Of a stretch of DNA of 64,000 bases, positions 1 through 8,385 are shown in pieces. Every line of letters begins with the position of its first letter. Position 1 is the stretch's first letter. Source of the stretch: Sideroxyarcus sp045866275. GTDB taxonomy: Bacteria > Pseudomonadota > Gammaproteobacteria > Burkholderiales > Gallionellaceae. Location: NCBI GenBank assembly GCA_045866275.1, contig BAAFRX010000011.1:1-64000 (forward strand), written 5' to 3'. The notes under the pieces are model-generated. The model worked only from the letters and a program-made list of their open reading frames with translations. It did not search any database and was not told the DNA's origin. The position numbers and the translations under genes are program-made.

Positions 1-4
1 CCAT
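1..4 (-). CDS. first codon of a truncated minus-strand gene, possibly ppsA
   Basis: Only the start codon (CAT at 2-4 on the plus strand) lies in the window. On the minus strand it is preceded by a good ribosome binding site (AAGGAG, about seven bases upstream), so a gene very probably leaves the window to the left. PEP synthase (ppsA) often sits divergently beside ppsR, so that identity is an inference from context only. Confidence 0.4.
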
Positions 5-24
5 GGTGCTTCTCCTTCGGGGTT

Positions 25-264
25 GTGGTTAGAATAACCCTCAAGGATTTTTACTTGCAAACCCGTTCGCCAGGCCGGGTTCGGAATTTACAGAAACAAT
101 GTTGCACTAACCCGGAGGACCTGCTGTTCTTCCTGAACAAATGGCTGGTCGGCCATGTCGTGCACGAAGACCTGAAGATCGCGGAGTACGACCGCAACAG
201 CGACCAGCGCCCGATCGGCGAGAACCTGTATGCGGAGTATCTGCTGTCGGGAAAGTCTGCATAG
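25..264 (+). pseudogene. remnant of a bacteriohemerythrin (C-terminal helix only)
   Basis: The open frame ends at a TAG 13 bases before ppsR. Its middle part, around residues 30-48, reads like the last helix of hemerythrin: WL, then H-V-V-H-E-D, matching the family's H-x4-D iron-ligand spacing. The preceding helices, with the other His and Glu ligands, are absent, and the first 25 codons resemble nothing. The GTG start has no convincing ribosome binding site. I read it as a decayed fragment between two divergent genes. It could instead be a fortuitous open frame. Confidence 0.4.
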
Positions 265-277
265 CATCGGAAAAATC

Positions 278-1087
278 ATGGGCAAACATCGCACCGCATT
301 CTTTGTTTCCGACCGCACCGGCATCACTGTGGAAAAGCTGGGGCGCAGCATGCTTAGCCAGTTCGACGGGGTCGAGTTCAACCAGATCACCCTGCCCTTC
401 GTGGATTCGATCGACAAGGCGCACGCGGCGGTCAAGCGCATCAACGAGGCGGCGATGCAGGACGGGCAGCGCCCGATCGTGTTCAGCACGCTGATCGTGG
501 CGGAGATCCATGCCATCCTGGAGAAATCCAACGCCCTGATTCTCGACTTGTTCGAGCGCTTCATCGTGCCCATCGAGAACGAGCTGGGCATGCAATCCTC
601 GCATGCGGTGGGCCGCCCGCACGAGACCGGGATGCATTACAACGAGCGCATGGACGCGGTGAACTACGCGCTAAACCACGACGACGGCGGCATCTCGCGC
701 GACCTGGAACGGGCACAGATCATCCTGGTCGGCGTGTCGCGCTCCGGCAAATCGCCGACCTCGCTTTACCTGGCGCTGCAATTCGGCATCTTTGCCGCCA
801 ACTATCCGCTGGTGCCGGAAGATTTCGAGAAGCATTCGTTGCCGACCGCACTCAAACCGCTGCTCGCCAAGGTGCGTGGACTGACCATTCGCCCGGAACG
901 CCTGGCGCAAATCCGCGCCGAACGCATGCCGAACAGCCGTTATGCCGCGCTGGAGAATTGCCGCAAGGAGATCCAGCAGGCCGAAGCATTGATGCGCAGC
1001 GCAAACATTCCGATGCTGGATGTCACCACCATCTCGGTGGAGGAGATCGCCACCACCCTGCTCCACCAGACCGGACTGAAACGCTAA
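278..1087 (+). CDS. ppsR: PEP synthase regulatory protein (kinase/pyrophosphorylase)
   Basis: The 269-residue protein belongs to the DUF299 family. These bifunctional enzymes inactivate phosphoenolpyruvate synthase by ADP-dependent phosphorylation of a threonine and reactivate it by phosphate-dependent removal, so they control gluconeogenic PEP formation in the cytoplasm. The N-terminus (FFVSDRTGIT) and the P-loop GVSRSGKSPTS near residue 153 are characteristic. The ATG at 278 was chosen because the protein aligns from MGKHRTAFF; the longer frame from 230 adds non-homologous residues. It is divergent from the gene leaving the window on the left. Confidence 0.93.
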   Translation: MGKHRTAFFVSDRTGITVEKLGRSMLSQFDGVEFNQITLPFVDSIDKAHAAVKRINEAAMQDGQRPIVFSTLIVAEIHAILEKSNALILDLFERFIVPIENELGMQSSHAVGRPHETGMHYNERMDAVNYALNHDDGGISRDLERAQIILVGVSRSGKSPTSLYLALQFGIFAANYPLVPEDFEKHSLPTALKPLLAKVRGLTIRPERLAQIRAERMPNSRYAALENCRKEIQQAEALMRSANIPMLDVTTISVEEIATTLLHQTGLKR

Positions 1088-1098
1088 ACGGCGTCGGA

Positions 1099-1380
1099 CT
1101 GATACCCGCAAGGGGCAGGCCGTGGCTGTACGGGGCTGACGCCCCTACACCACACACTCAGTCCGACCCACAAACCCCTGCTGTTCCCCCACAAACCGCC
1201 GCTGTTTCCTGTGGGTCGGGTTTCAACCCGACACGGGGTTCGAATTCATCCTGCCTTGTCGGACTGAAGTCCGACCCACAAACCCCCGCTGTTCCCCCAC
1301 AAACCGCCGCTGTTTCCTGTGGGTCGGGTTTCAACCCGACAAGGGGTTGAATTCATTCTCCGGAAAATCCGGATGCCCAT
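1099..1380. repeat. REP-like palindrome cluster 1, with tandem duplication
   Basis: This gene-free stretch between ppsR and fic holds two kinds of hairpin. Type A is GTCGGGTT-TC-AACCCGAC (about 1213 and 1321) and type B is GTCGGACT-GA-AGTCCGAC (about 1257). They are flanked by GTGGG/CCCAC tails in inverted orientation. A block of about 71 bases (1163-1234) recurs almost unchanged at 1271-1342. A third element, CCCGCAAGGGGCAGGCCGTGG, with a GGGGCTGACGCCCC hairpin, precedes them at 1108-1144. The cluster may end ppsR transcription. Confidence 0.85.
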
Positions 1381-1403
1381 GCTCTGTTTCATTCGTGTTC
1401 TGA

Positions 1404-2399
1404 TCAGATAGCCCTATTTAGTCTTTTGCAAGATTTTTGATAGGCAGACGAGAACGTTGTTGCGGCAAACCTTGTATCTCCAAGCTCGTAAAAAGACAGC
1501 ATCGAAACAATGTAGTCACGCTTGCTAAAATCCATGAACGAGATCGGAGGCAATCCGGATCGCATGAGAGGAACGTTACAGATGGCACGTGAGGTACGCT
1601 TGTTCCCATCAGCGAACGGTTGCAAATAGGGCAATCGAGTAAATAAATAGAAAGCGCTTTCTATCGGGTTCCCGATTGTCTTGGACGTCTCCAAAACGTA
1701 ATCCAGCATCTTCTTGATATATCCGGTTCCCGGGCGGAATGGGGGGGAATAGGTGGTTGTGTTAATTCTCACCTCGTCATATTCACGCGGCACCCCTTGC
1801 TGCTCGTTGCCTAAAAAATGAGGGGATGACTGCAACTCGGCCAAGCCATGATCATCCGTCAAGCGTTTATGCACCTCAAAGATGCTATCCAAAGCAAGAT
1901 GGTCATAAAGATATTCGAACGCGTTCTTATGGTTCAACACCAGGAACGCATCTGATACAGGCTTGCCTTCGGCTTTCTCTCCATATTCAATGAGTGCCTG
2001 GGTATCCAATAACGAATAAGTTCCACCTTCCAGCACCGATGAAGCGCAGGCAAAATCAATCAAGAATCGCACCAAATCCCGCTTGTCAATTTGAAACCCG
2101 CCGTCTGGTTGCAAATTGAACGACGCTAACGATGGGCGGTATTCGAGCAGTTCTTCGCGGTATTTTGCAAACGGGCGATCTGCCAACGGTGTGTCAAAAT
2201 ATTGCCGGATTGGACGTAACGGATCGGCGTCAAGATAGACCCTCGCCGAACCCTCGCCTTTTGAAATGATGAGTTTTGCATCAATCGCGTCTTTCAGCCG
2301 ACGATTGATGGTAGGGCGACTCAACGCTACCCTTTTCGCAATTTCACCCGCAGAAATCCCGTTCGGCGAAGCTGTAATGATGCTTAACAAGTCTTCCAT
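1404..2399 (-). CDS. Fic-family protein with N-terminal winged helix, catalytic His replaced by Gln
   Basis: The 331-residue protein has a winged-helix DNA-binding segment at about residues 1-60 (SAGEIAKRVALSRPTINRRL), then a Fic fold. The Fic loop reads LQPFADGNKRTSR, so the residue that is His in canonical HPFxxGNxR enzymes is Gln260. Canonical Fic proteins transfer AMP to hydroxyl side chains using that His, so ordinary AMPylation is unlikely here. A regulatory or altered catalytic role is an inference. The coding sequence is visibly A+T-richer than its neighbours and is flanked by direct repeats, which suggests transfer. It appears monocistronic. Confidence 0.85.
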   Translation of the reverse strand: MEDLLSIITASPNGISAGEIAKRVALSRPTINRRLKDAIDAKLIISKGEGSARVYLDADPLRPIRQYFDTPLADRPFAKYREELLEYRPSLASFNLQPDGGFQIDKRDLVRFLIDFACASSVLEGGTYSLLDTQALIEYGEKAEGKPVSDAFLVLNHKNAFEYLYDHLALDSIFEVHKRLTDDHGLAELQSSPHFLGNEQQGVPREYDEVRINTTTYSPPFRPGTGYIKKMLDYVLETSKTIGNPIESAFYLFTRLPYLQPFADGNKRTSRAICNVPLMRSGLPPISFMDFSKRDYIVSMLSFYELGDTRFAATTFSSAYQKSCKRLNRAI

Positions 2400-2440
2400 G
2401 ATAATCTTATCCGCATGTTGTATATGTGATTTAAGCGAAT

Positions 2441-2459
2441 CTTATCACAGGTTGATAAG
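2441..2459. promoter_or_regulatory. perfect inverted repeat upstream of fic, candidate operator
   Basis: CTTATCA-CAGGT-TGATAAG is a perfect 7-base inverted repeat, 42-60 bases upstream of the fic start codon. It lies outside the REP-like repeats. The Fic protein carries its own winged helix, so autoregulation through this site is a reasonable inference. Confidence 0.45.
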
Positions 2460-2545
2460 GTGACTGATAGGCTGTTCGCAGCCGGTGAGTTGCAGATGGC
2501 TCGGGCGACAAAAAACCATAAACGACGAACGTGTAGCACGCCCAT

Positions 2546-2711
2546 CGGAAAATCCGGATGCCCATGTGGGTCGGGTTTCAACCCGACATGGGACTCGAAT
2601 TCATCCTGCCTTGCCGGACTGAAGTCCGACCCACAAACCCGCCGCTCTCCGTGGGTCGGGTTTCAACCCGACAAGGGGTTGAATTCATTCTCCGAAAAAT
2701 CCGGAGGTCTA
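2546..2711. repeat. REP-like palindrome cluster 2
   Basis: It contains two type A hairpins (GTCGGGTT-TC-AACCCGAC at about 2570 and 2656) around one type B hairpin (GTCGGACT-GA-AGTCCGAC with a CCCACA tail at about 2616-2634). It begins with a 21-base sequence (starting CGGAAAATCC) that is identical to 1361-1381 on the other side of fic. It lies between fic and the 3' end of the TrmH-family gene and may serve as its terminator. Confidence 0.85.
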
Positions 2712-2722
2712 TGAATTCTGCG

Positions 2723-3508
2723 CTACCTCCGCTGACGCAGTGTCTCGAACAGGCACACCGCCGTGGCGGCGGCTGCATTCAGCGATTCGACCCGGCCCGG
2801 CATCGGAATGATGAAGCTTTCCTGCACGGCTTGCTGCAACGCCGGCGACAATCCGGCCCCTTCGTTGCCGATCGCGAAGCCTATTTTTCCGCGCAAGTTG
2901 CAGGTGTAGAGCGAACGATCCGCCTGCAACGAGGCTGCGAGCAGCTTGCCGTTGAATGTGCGGGAGATTTGAAGAAGGTCAGCATGCTCGTGAATGTTCA
3001 GGCAAACATGCCCGCCCATGCCGGCGCGCAATACTTTGGGCGACCACGCATCGGCACAGCCCGGCGACAAAAACACGGCATCGCACCCCGCCGCCGCCGC
3101 ACTGCGCAATATGGAGCCGAGATTGCCGGGGTCCTGGAGGTCTTCCAGCAGCAAAACGAACTGGCTGTGGGCCGCCGCAAGGGCGGGTTGCGGGATGGCG
3201 ACAAGCGCAAGCAATCCGTTCGGGGTCTTGAGTTCGGAAAGCTGGGCGAAAAGCGCATCGTCAAACACGGTGTGCGGAATGTCGGCACAGCGCGGCAGCA
3301 GTCCGGCGATTTCCGCATCCTGCATCGCGCGGTCGTTCAGCAGCAGATGCTGCGGGCGCTGTCCGGCATCCAGCCAGGCGCGCAGCAGATGGGGGCCGTC
3401 GAGCAGCGTCTGTCCCGCCTCGCGCCGGGCGCGCGACGATTCGGCCAGTTTGCGCAACGACTTGAAGAAGGGATTGTCGCGCGAGGTGATGCGCTTGCTC
3501 GCGGACAT
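2723..3508 (-). CDS. TrmH/SpoU-family RNA 2'-O-methyltransferase
   Basis: The 261-residue protein is a knotted SPOUT methyltransferase that would place a methyl group from S-adenosylmethionine on a ribose of rRNA or tRNA. The three family motifs are present: NLGSILRSAAAAG near residue 133, FAIGNEGAGLS near 212, and IPMPGRVESLNAAAATA near 234, which together form the cofactor-binding knot. The N-terminal part resembles the substrate-binding domain of RlmB-like enzymes. The start overlaps the scpB stop by one base (TGATG), so it is translationally coupled. The exact target nucleotide cannot be read from sequence. Confidence 0.88.
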   Translation of the reverse strand: MSASKRITSRDNPFFKSLRKLAESSRARREAGQTLLDGPHLLRAWLDAGQRPQHLLLNDRAMQDAEIAGLLPRCADIPHTVFDDALFAQLSELKTPNGLLALVAIPQPALAAAHSQFVLLLEDLQDPGNLGSILRSAAAAGCDAVFLSPGCADAWSPKVLRAGMGGHVCLNIHEHADLLQISRTFNGKLLAASLQADRSLYTCNLRGKIGFAIGNEGAGLSPALQQAVQESFIIPMPGRVESLNAAAATAVCLFETLRQRR

Positions 3509-4125
3509 CAGTCGCGTTCTTGTCCGCTCTGGTCGATCAGGCTGCCCATTTCTTCCAGCGCGGGCAATTCGTTCAGCGAACGCAGGTTGAGGTCGTCCAG
3601 CAGTTGCTGGGTAGTGGCGAACAACTCCGGCTTGCCCGGCGTGTCGCGGGTGCCGATCACTTCGATCCAGGCACGCCCTTCCAGCGTCTTGAGAATCTGC
3701 GAAGACACCGCGACACCGCGAATCTCTTCGATGTCGCCGCGCGTGACCGGCTGGCGATAGGCGATGATGGCGAGCGTCTCCATCACGGCGCGCGAGTAGC
3801 GCGGCGGCTTCTGCGGGTTGAGGCGGTCAAGATAGCCTTGCAACTCGGGGCGCGCGCGGAAGCGCCAGCCGCTGGCCACCCGGGTCAGTTCCACCCCGCT
3901 GTCGGCATAGCTTTCGGCGATCTGTTGCAGGCATTCCTCGATCTGCCGGTTCTCCAGCGGCACCTCGCTCAACCGTTTCAGTTCGGCCAGCGCGAGCGGC
4001 TCCTCTGCGGTGAGCAAGGCGGCCTCGATGACGCGCCGGAGCAACGCCAGATCGATTTCCGGCTCGGCCACGGCCAGAGCGTGTGCGGTTTCATTCGGCA
4101 GTGAGGGCTCGACTGGTTCTGACAT
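3508..4125 (-). CDS. scpB: segregation and condensation protein B
   Basis: The 205-residue protein has the two winged-helix domains of ScpB (for example SRAVMETLAIIAYRQPVTRG and EIRGVAVSSQILKTLEGR). ScpB dimers bind the kleisin ScpA and with SMC form the condensin that compacts and segregates the chromosome. It overlaps the end of scpA by 35 bases and is followed by the methyltransferase with a one-base overlap, so trpS-scpA-scpB-trmH look like one minus-strand operon. The length is normal for proteobacteria. Confidence 0.93.
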   Translation of the reverse strand: MSEPVEPSLPNETAHALAVAEPEIDLALLRRVIEAALLTAEEPLALAELKRLSEVPLENRQIEECLQQIAESYADSGVELTRVASGWRFRARPELQGYLDRLNPQKPPRYSRAVMETLAIIAYRQPVTRGDIEEIRGVAVSSQILKTLEGRAWIEVIGTRDTPGKPELFATTQQLLDDLNLRSLNELPALEEMGSLIDQSGQERD

Positions 4126-4915
4126 AGATGTTCCCCAACGATTCGGTTTGTGTAATCTCGATCAGCGACTCTTTCGCCAACTCCAGAATGGCGATGAAGG
4201 TGACGACCAGCAGCGGGATGCCGGCATCCGCAGCGAACAACTGTTCGAACGGAACAAAGTCGCAATGGCGCAACTGACGCAGCACCTTGGTCATCTGTTC
4301 GCGCACGGTGAGTTCTTCGCGGCGCACGGTATGGCTCGCGTTCACCTTGGCGCGGGTGAGCAGCGCGAGCCAGGCATTTTGCAAATCTTCGATGCTGACG
4401 CTGGGCAGGCGTTCAACCACCGTGCGCTCGATCAGCACCTGCACCAGTTCGAAGTCGCGCCCGGCCTGCGGCAGCTCGTTCAGCTTGTGCGCGGCCAGTT
4501 TCATCTGTTCGTATTCGAGCAGGCGCCGCATCAGTTCGACGCGCGGGTCCTCCTCGCTCTCTTCGCCATTTTCCTTGGGCGGACGCGGCAACAACATGCG
4601 CGACTTGATCTCGATCAGCACCGCCGCCATCAGCAGATATTCGGCCGCCAGTTCCATGCGATTCTGCCGCATCGCTTCGATATAGCCGATGTATTGCAAC
4701 GTCAACTGCGCCATCGGGATGTCGAGCGGGTCCAGGTTGTGGCGGCGGATCAGGTAGAGCAGGAGATCGAGCGGGCCCTGGAACGATTCCAGCGCCACTT
4801 CCAGCGCATCCGGCGGGATGTACAGATCCTGCGGCATCTCCGCCAGCGGCTGGCCGTGGATGTAGGCCACCGGCGGCGTGATGGGCAGATCGCCCTGGCG
4901 CAACAGATCGCTCAC
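4091..4915 (-). CDS. scpA: segregation and condensation protein A
   Basis: The 274-residue protein is the kleisin subunit of the SMC condensin complex. The N-terminal SMC-contact region shows FQGPLDLLLYLIRRHNLDP and the body has ALVE-like helices typical of ScpA. I chose the GTG at 4915, which overlaps the trpS stop (AAGTGA) by two bases. The open frame extends further upstream, but only as a shadow of trpS. The tight trpS-scpA coupling is common in betaproteobacteria. Confidence 0.92.
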   Translation of the reverse strand: MSDLLRQGDLPITPPVAYIHGQPLAEMPQDLYIPPDALEVALESFQGPLDLLLYLIRRHNLDPLDIPMAQLTLQYIGYIEAMRQNRMELAAEYLLMAAVLIEIKSRMLLPRPPKENGEESEEDPRVELMRRLLEYEQMKLAAHKLNELPQAGRDFELVQVLIERTVVERLPSVSIEDLQNAWLALLTRAKVNASHTVRREELTVREQMTKVLRQLRHCDFVPFEQLFAADAGIPLLVVTFIAILELAKESLIEITQTESLGNIYVRTSRALTAE

Positions 4916-6114
4916 TTGTACTCCAGCCCCATCACTTCGCGCACATCGCGCATGGTGTCCTGCGCCAGCTTGCGCGCTTTCTCGCAACCGTCGGCGATGA
5001 TGTTGCGTACCAGACCGGGGTCGTCCAGATAGAGCTGGGCGCGTTCGCGCATCGGGCGTTGCTCCGCCAGCACCCCATCGATCACCGGCTGCTTGCATTC
5101 GATGCAACCGATGCCCGCACTGCGGCAACCCTGCTGCACCCATTGCTTGGTCGCATCATTCGAATACACATGATGCAATTGCCACACCGGGCATTTGTCC
5201 GGCTCACCGGCGTCGGTGCGGCGGATGCGGGCCGGATCGGTCGGCATGGTCCTGATCTTCTTCGCCACTTCCGCCTCGTCTTCGCGCAGGCTGATCGTGT
5301 TGTTGTAGGATTTGGACATCTTCTGCCCGTCCAGCCCCGGCATCTTCGAAGCTGCGGTCAGCATCGCCTGCGGCTCGGACAGGATCATCTTGCCGCCGCC
5401 TTCGAGGTAACCGAACAGACGCTCGCGGTCGCCGTGGCTCAGGCTTTGCTGCTCGTCCAGCAGCGCCTTGGCTGACTCCAGCGCCTCGTCGTCGCCCTGC
5501 TCCTGGAAGCGGGTGCGCAGCTCGGCATACAGGCGGCCTTTTTTGCCGCCGAGTTTTTTCACGGCGGCCTGCGCTTTTTCCTCGAAACCCGGTTCGCGGC
5601 CATAGATGTGGTTGAAGCGGCGCGCGATTTCGCGCGTGAATTCGATGTGCGGCACCTGGTCTTCCCCCACCGGCACCTGGGTGGCGCGGTAGATGAGGAT
5701 GTCGGCACTCTGCAACAGCGGATAGCCGAGGAAGCCGTAGGTGGCCAGGTCCTTCTCGGTCAGTTTTTCCTGCTGGTCCTTGTAGGTCGGCACGCGCTCC
5801 AGCCAGCCCAGCGGGGTGATCATCGACAGCAGCAGATGCAGCTCGGCGTGTTCCGGCACGCGCGACTGGATGAACAGCGTGGCGTGCGCCGGATCGACGC
5901 CCGCCGCCAGCCAGTCGATCACCATGTCCCACACGCTTTGCTCGATGATCTGCGGCGTGTCGTAGTGGGTGGTCAGCGCGTGCCAGTCGGCGACGAAGAA
6001 AAGGCATTCGTACTCGTGCTGCATGCGCACCCAGTTTTTCAGCACGCCGTGGTAATGCCCCAGATGCAGACTGCCGGTGGGACGCATCCCGGATAACACG
6101 CGATCAGCAAACAT
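4912..6114 (-). CDS. trpS: tryptophanyl-tRNA synthetase
   Basis: The 400-residue class I synthetase charges tRNA-Trp. The HIGH-type signature is LHLGHYHG at about residues 17-24 and the KMSKS loop is QKMSKSYNN near residue 255. It is about 65 residues longer than the E. coli enzyme. The extra, charged segment lies between about residues 160 and 230 (from EEKAQAAVKK to GGGKMIL), as in other betaproteobacterial TrpS. It heads the run trpS-scpA-scpB and follows the M50 protease gene by 15 bases. Confidence 0.95.
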   Translation of the reverse strand: MFADRVLSGMRPTGSLHLGHYHGVLKNWVRMQHEYECLFFVADWHALTTHYDTPQIIEQSVWDMVIDWLAAGVDPAHATLFIQSRVPEHAELHLLLSMITPLGWLERVPTYKDQQEKLTEKDLATYGFLGYPLLQSADILIYRATQVPVGEDQVPHIEFTREIARRFNHIYGREPGFEEKAQAAVKKLGGKKGRLYAELRTRFQEQGDDEALESAKALLDEQQSLSHGDRERLFGYLEGGGKMILSEPQAMLTAASKMPGLDGQKMSKSYNNTISLREDEAEVAKKIRTMPTDPARIRRTDAGEPDKCPVWQLHHVYSNDATKQWVQQGCRSAGIGCIECKQPVIDGVLAEQRPMRERAQLYLDDPGLVRNIIADGCEKARKLAQDTMRDVREVMGLEYK

Positions 6115-6129
6115 GGTTCGACTTCACCT

Positions 6130-6765
6130 TCACAAGATTAGGTTAATGAAATTCATAACCGCGCCAAACAGCGGCGTGATGATCCAGCCCAGCAGCGGCG
6201 TGAGCGCCAGCCCGATCAGGATGAACAGGCCGTAGGGCTCGATGCGCGATAACTGGTACGCCTGGCGATGCGGCAGCAGGCTGACCGCGACGCGTCCGCC
6301 GTCCAGCGGCGGCAAGGGGAGCAGGTTGAGCACCATCAGGATCACATTGATCTTGATGCCGATCTGCGCCATCTCCAGCAGCGGTTCGGAAAAATAACTC
6401 CCCGGAAACAGCCACACCAGTTTGATCATCAGCGCCCACAACAGGGCCATCAGCAGGTTCGAGCCCGGCCCCGCGAGCGCGACCCACAGCATGTCCTGCT
6501 TGGGCTGGCGCAAGGCGGAAAAATTGACCGGCACCGGCTTGGCCCAGCCGAACAGGATGCCCCCCAGCGCCAGCGTCAGCAGCGGCAACAGAATGGTGCC
6601 GACCGGGTCGATGTGACGCAGCGGATTGAGCGAGATGCGCCCCGCCTGATACGCCGTCATGTCGCCGAAATGGCGCGCCACATAGCCGTGCGCCGCTTCG
6701 TGCAGGGTGATGGCGAACAGGATGGGGATCGCCGCGACCGCGATCAACTGGATCAGATGGTCCAT
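6130..6765 (-). CDS. M50-family (site-2 protease-like) membrane metalloprotease
   Basis: The 211-residue protein has about five hydrophobic segments. The zinc site HEAAH (ITLHEAAHGYVARHFGD, residues about 22-26) lies in the first helical region, and the second metal-ligand motif is LPLPPLDGGR near residue 148. This is the short YwhC-like group without PDZ domains. Such enzymes cut within or next to membranes, but the substrate is unknown here. Its ATG is directly next to the stop of the YciO-type gene, so the two are co-transcribed. Confidence 0.88.
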   Translation of the reverse strand: MDHLIQLIAVAAIPILFAITLHEAAHGYVARHFGDMTAYQAGRISLNPLRHIDPVGTILLPLLTLALGGILFGWAKPVPVNFSALRQPKQDMLWVALAGPGSNLLMALLWALMIKLVWLFPGSYFSEPLLEMAQIGIKINVILMVLNLLPLPPLDGGRVAVSLLPHRQAYQLSRIEPYGLFILIGLALTPLLGWIITPLFGAVMNFINLIL

Positions 6766-7395
6766 CTAGCTCTCAATTCCAAACGGGGTCACGTCACCGC
6801 GACCGGCACGCAGCAACTGCGGCGAGGCTCCGGTCAGGTCGATCACGGTGGTCGGTTCGATACCGACCACGCCGCCCTCGATGACGAGATCGACTTTTTG
6901 TTCGAGCGCGGCGCGAATCTCGTCCACATCGGCCAGCGGAAAATCGGCCCCGGGCAGGATCAGGGTGGAACTCAACAGCGGTTCGCCCAATTCCTGCAGC
7001 AGCGCCAGCGCCACCGGATGATCCGGAATGCGCACCCCGATCGTGCTGCGTTTCGGGTGTTGCAGGCGGCGCGGCACTTCCTTGGTGGCCGCCAAGATGA
7101 AGGTGTAGGCACCGGGCGTGTTGTTCTTGAGCAGGCGGAACTGCACATTGTCCACCCGCGCATAGTTGGCCAGTTCCGACAGGTCGCGGCAGACCAGGGT
7201 GAGATGGTGCTGCTCGTCCAGGGCGCGAATCTGGCGGATGCGCGTGACCGCGTCCTTGTCCTCCAGATGGCAGCCCAGCGCGTAGCCGGAATCGGTGGGA
7301 TAGACAATCACCGCGCCCTCGCGCAACAGCGTCGCCGCCTGGCGGACCAGGCGCGCGTTGGGATTGTCGGGATGAATCTGGAAAAACTGTGCCAT
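6766..7395 (-). CDS. YciO/Sua5-YrdC-like nucleotide-binding protein
   Basis: The 209-residue protein has the YrdC fold that in TsaC/Sua5 makes threonylcarbamoyl-AMP for the t6A modification of tRNA. The N-terminal stretch GAVIVYPTDSGYALGCHL matches the PTDT-like substrate loop, followed by a central RNxxP-like region with many Arg and Lys. The length and C-terminus (GVEPTTVIDLTG, RAGRGDVTPFG) fit the YciO branch, whose own role is less certain than that of TsaC. It lies directly upstream of the M50 protease gene. Confidence 0.82.
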   Translation of the reverse strand: MAQFFQIHPDNPNARLVRQAATLLREGAVIVYPTDSGYALGCHLEDKDAVTRIRQIRALDEQHHLTLVCRDLSELANYARVDNVQFRLLKNNTPGAYTFILAATKEVPRRLQHPKRSTIGVRIPDHPVALALLQELGEPLLSSTLILPGADFPLADVDEIRAALEQKVDLVIEGGVVGIEPTTVIDLTGASPQLLRAGRGDVTPFGIES

Positions 7396-7429
7396 TAGAA
7401 AATAATTCGCGTAGCGAGGGCGAACCGTA

Positions 7430-7467
7430 CCCCTCTCCTTTCGGGGGAGGGGGAACGGGGGTGGGGG
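7430..7467. repeat. dispersed palindromic repeat, second family (copy 1)
   Basis: The stretch CCCCTCTCC-TTTC-GGGGGAGGGG followed by a G-rich tail (GGGGGTGGGGG) lies between the PHP phosphatase and YciO-type genes. The same design, with a shared GGGGTGGGGG end, is seen at 45473-45507 inside tadA. Confidence 0.6.
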
Positions 7468-7510
7468 AATGGATATATCAAAAGATCCATCAAGTCATCA
7501 GTCATATCCA

Positions 7511-8383
7511 TCAGGCCGCCTTCAGCACAGAGGATGTTTCCCAGTCCGCCCAGACCGGGCGGCAGCCCAGCGGCAGATCCGGCAAACGACCCATATCGCG
7601 GTAGCTTTCTTTCGGCCCGTGAAAATCCGAACCGCAAGAACAGCTCAAGCCGAATTCCTGTGCGTAGCGCGCGAACTCGGCGTACTGCTCGGGCGTGTGG
7701 CTGCCGGTGACCACTTCCAGTGCACCGCCGCCCAATTCGACGAATTCGGCCAGCAACTCGCGCATGGTCTTGCTGCCCATGCTTTGCCGACCGACCATGT
7801 AGCGCCCTGGATGCGCCAGCACGGCGATGCCACCACTCCCTTTTATCCAACCAATCGCGTCCGGCAAGGCGGCCCACTGATGCGGCACATAGCCCGGTTT
7901 CCCCTGCGCCAGATAACGGTTAAACACGCTCTTCACATCCTTGCACTGGCCGGACTCGACCAGATGGCGCGCGAAATGGGTGCGCCCGATCATGTTGGGA
8001 TTGGTGGTAAAACGATAGGCGCCTTCCAGCACCCCGCGAATGCCGACCTTGGCCAGTTCGTCCGCCATCTTCTGCGCGCGTGCGCCGCGTCCGCTGCGCA
8101 CCTGTTGCAGCCCCGCCACCAGGGGCGGATAGGTCGGATCGATCTTCAGGCCGACGATGTGCAGGGTGTGTTTGCGCCAGGACACCGAAATCTCGACGCC
8201 ATCGATGAACGTCATGCCGTGCAACTCGGCCGCATGGCGCGCCTCGGCCAAACCATCGAGTTCATCATGGTCGGTCAGCGCCCAAGTCTTGACCCCGCGT
8301 TCTGACGCGCGTGCGGCCAGTTCGGCCGGGGTCAGCGCGCCATCGGAATAGGTGGAATGGCAATGCAGGTCGATGTTCAGCAT
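7511..8383 (-). CDS. PHP-domain phosphoesterase (YciV/RNase AM type)
   Basis: The 290-residue protein starts MLNIDLHCHSTYSDGAL, the first PHP metal-binding motif (HCH, then SDG). Further ligands appear as ALTDHDELDG, VLAHPGRY and, near the C-terminus, GSDFHGP. Homologues hydrolyse 3',5'-nucleoside bisphosphates or trim the 5' end of 5S and 23S rRNA. Either role is possible. The ATG at 8383 was chosen over the longer frame because the PHP motif must lie at the very N-terminus. Residues AQKMADEL-AK near 110 belong to the inserted domain of this branch. Confidence 0.87.
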   Translation of the reverse strand: MLNIDLHCHSTYSDGALTPAELAARASERGVKTWALTDHDELDGLAEARHAAELHGMTFIDGVEISVSWRKHTLHIVGLKIDPTYPPLVAGLQQVRSGRGARAQKMADELAKVGIRGVLEGAYRFTTNPNMIGRTHFARHLVESGQCKDVKSVFNRYLAQGKPGYVPHQWAALPDAIGWIKGSGGIAVLAHPGRYMVGRQSMGSKTMRELLAEFVELGGGALEVVTGSHTPEQYAEFARYAQEFGLSCSCGSDFHGPKESYRDMGRLPDLPLGCRPVWADWETSSVLKAA

Positions 8384-8385
8384 GG

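Noticed and set aside
3520..5032. Long plus-strand frames opposite scpA and scpB
   Set aside because: These are mirror frames of well-supported minus-strand genes.
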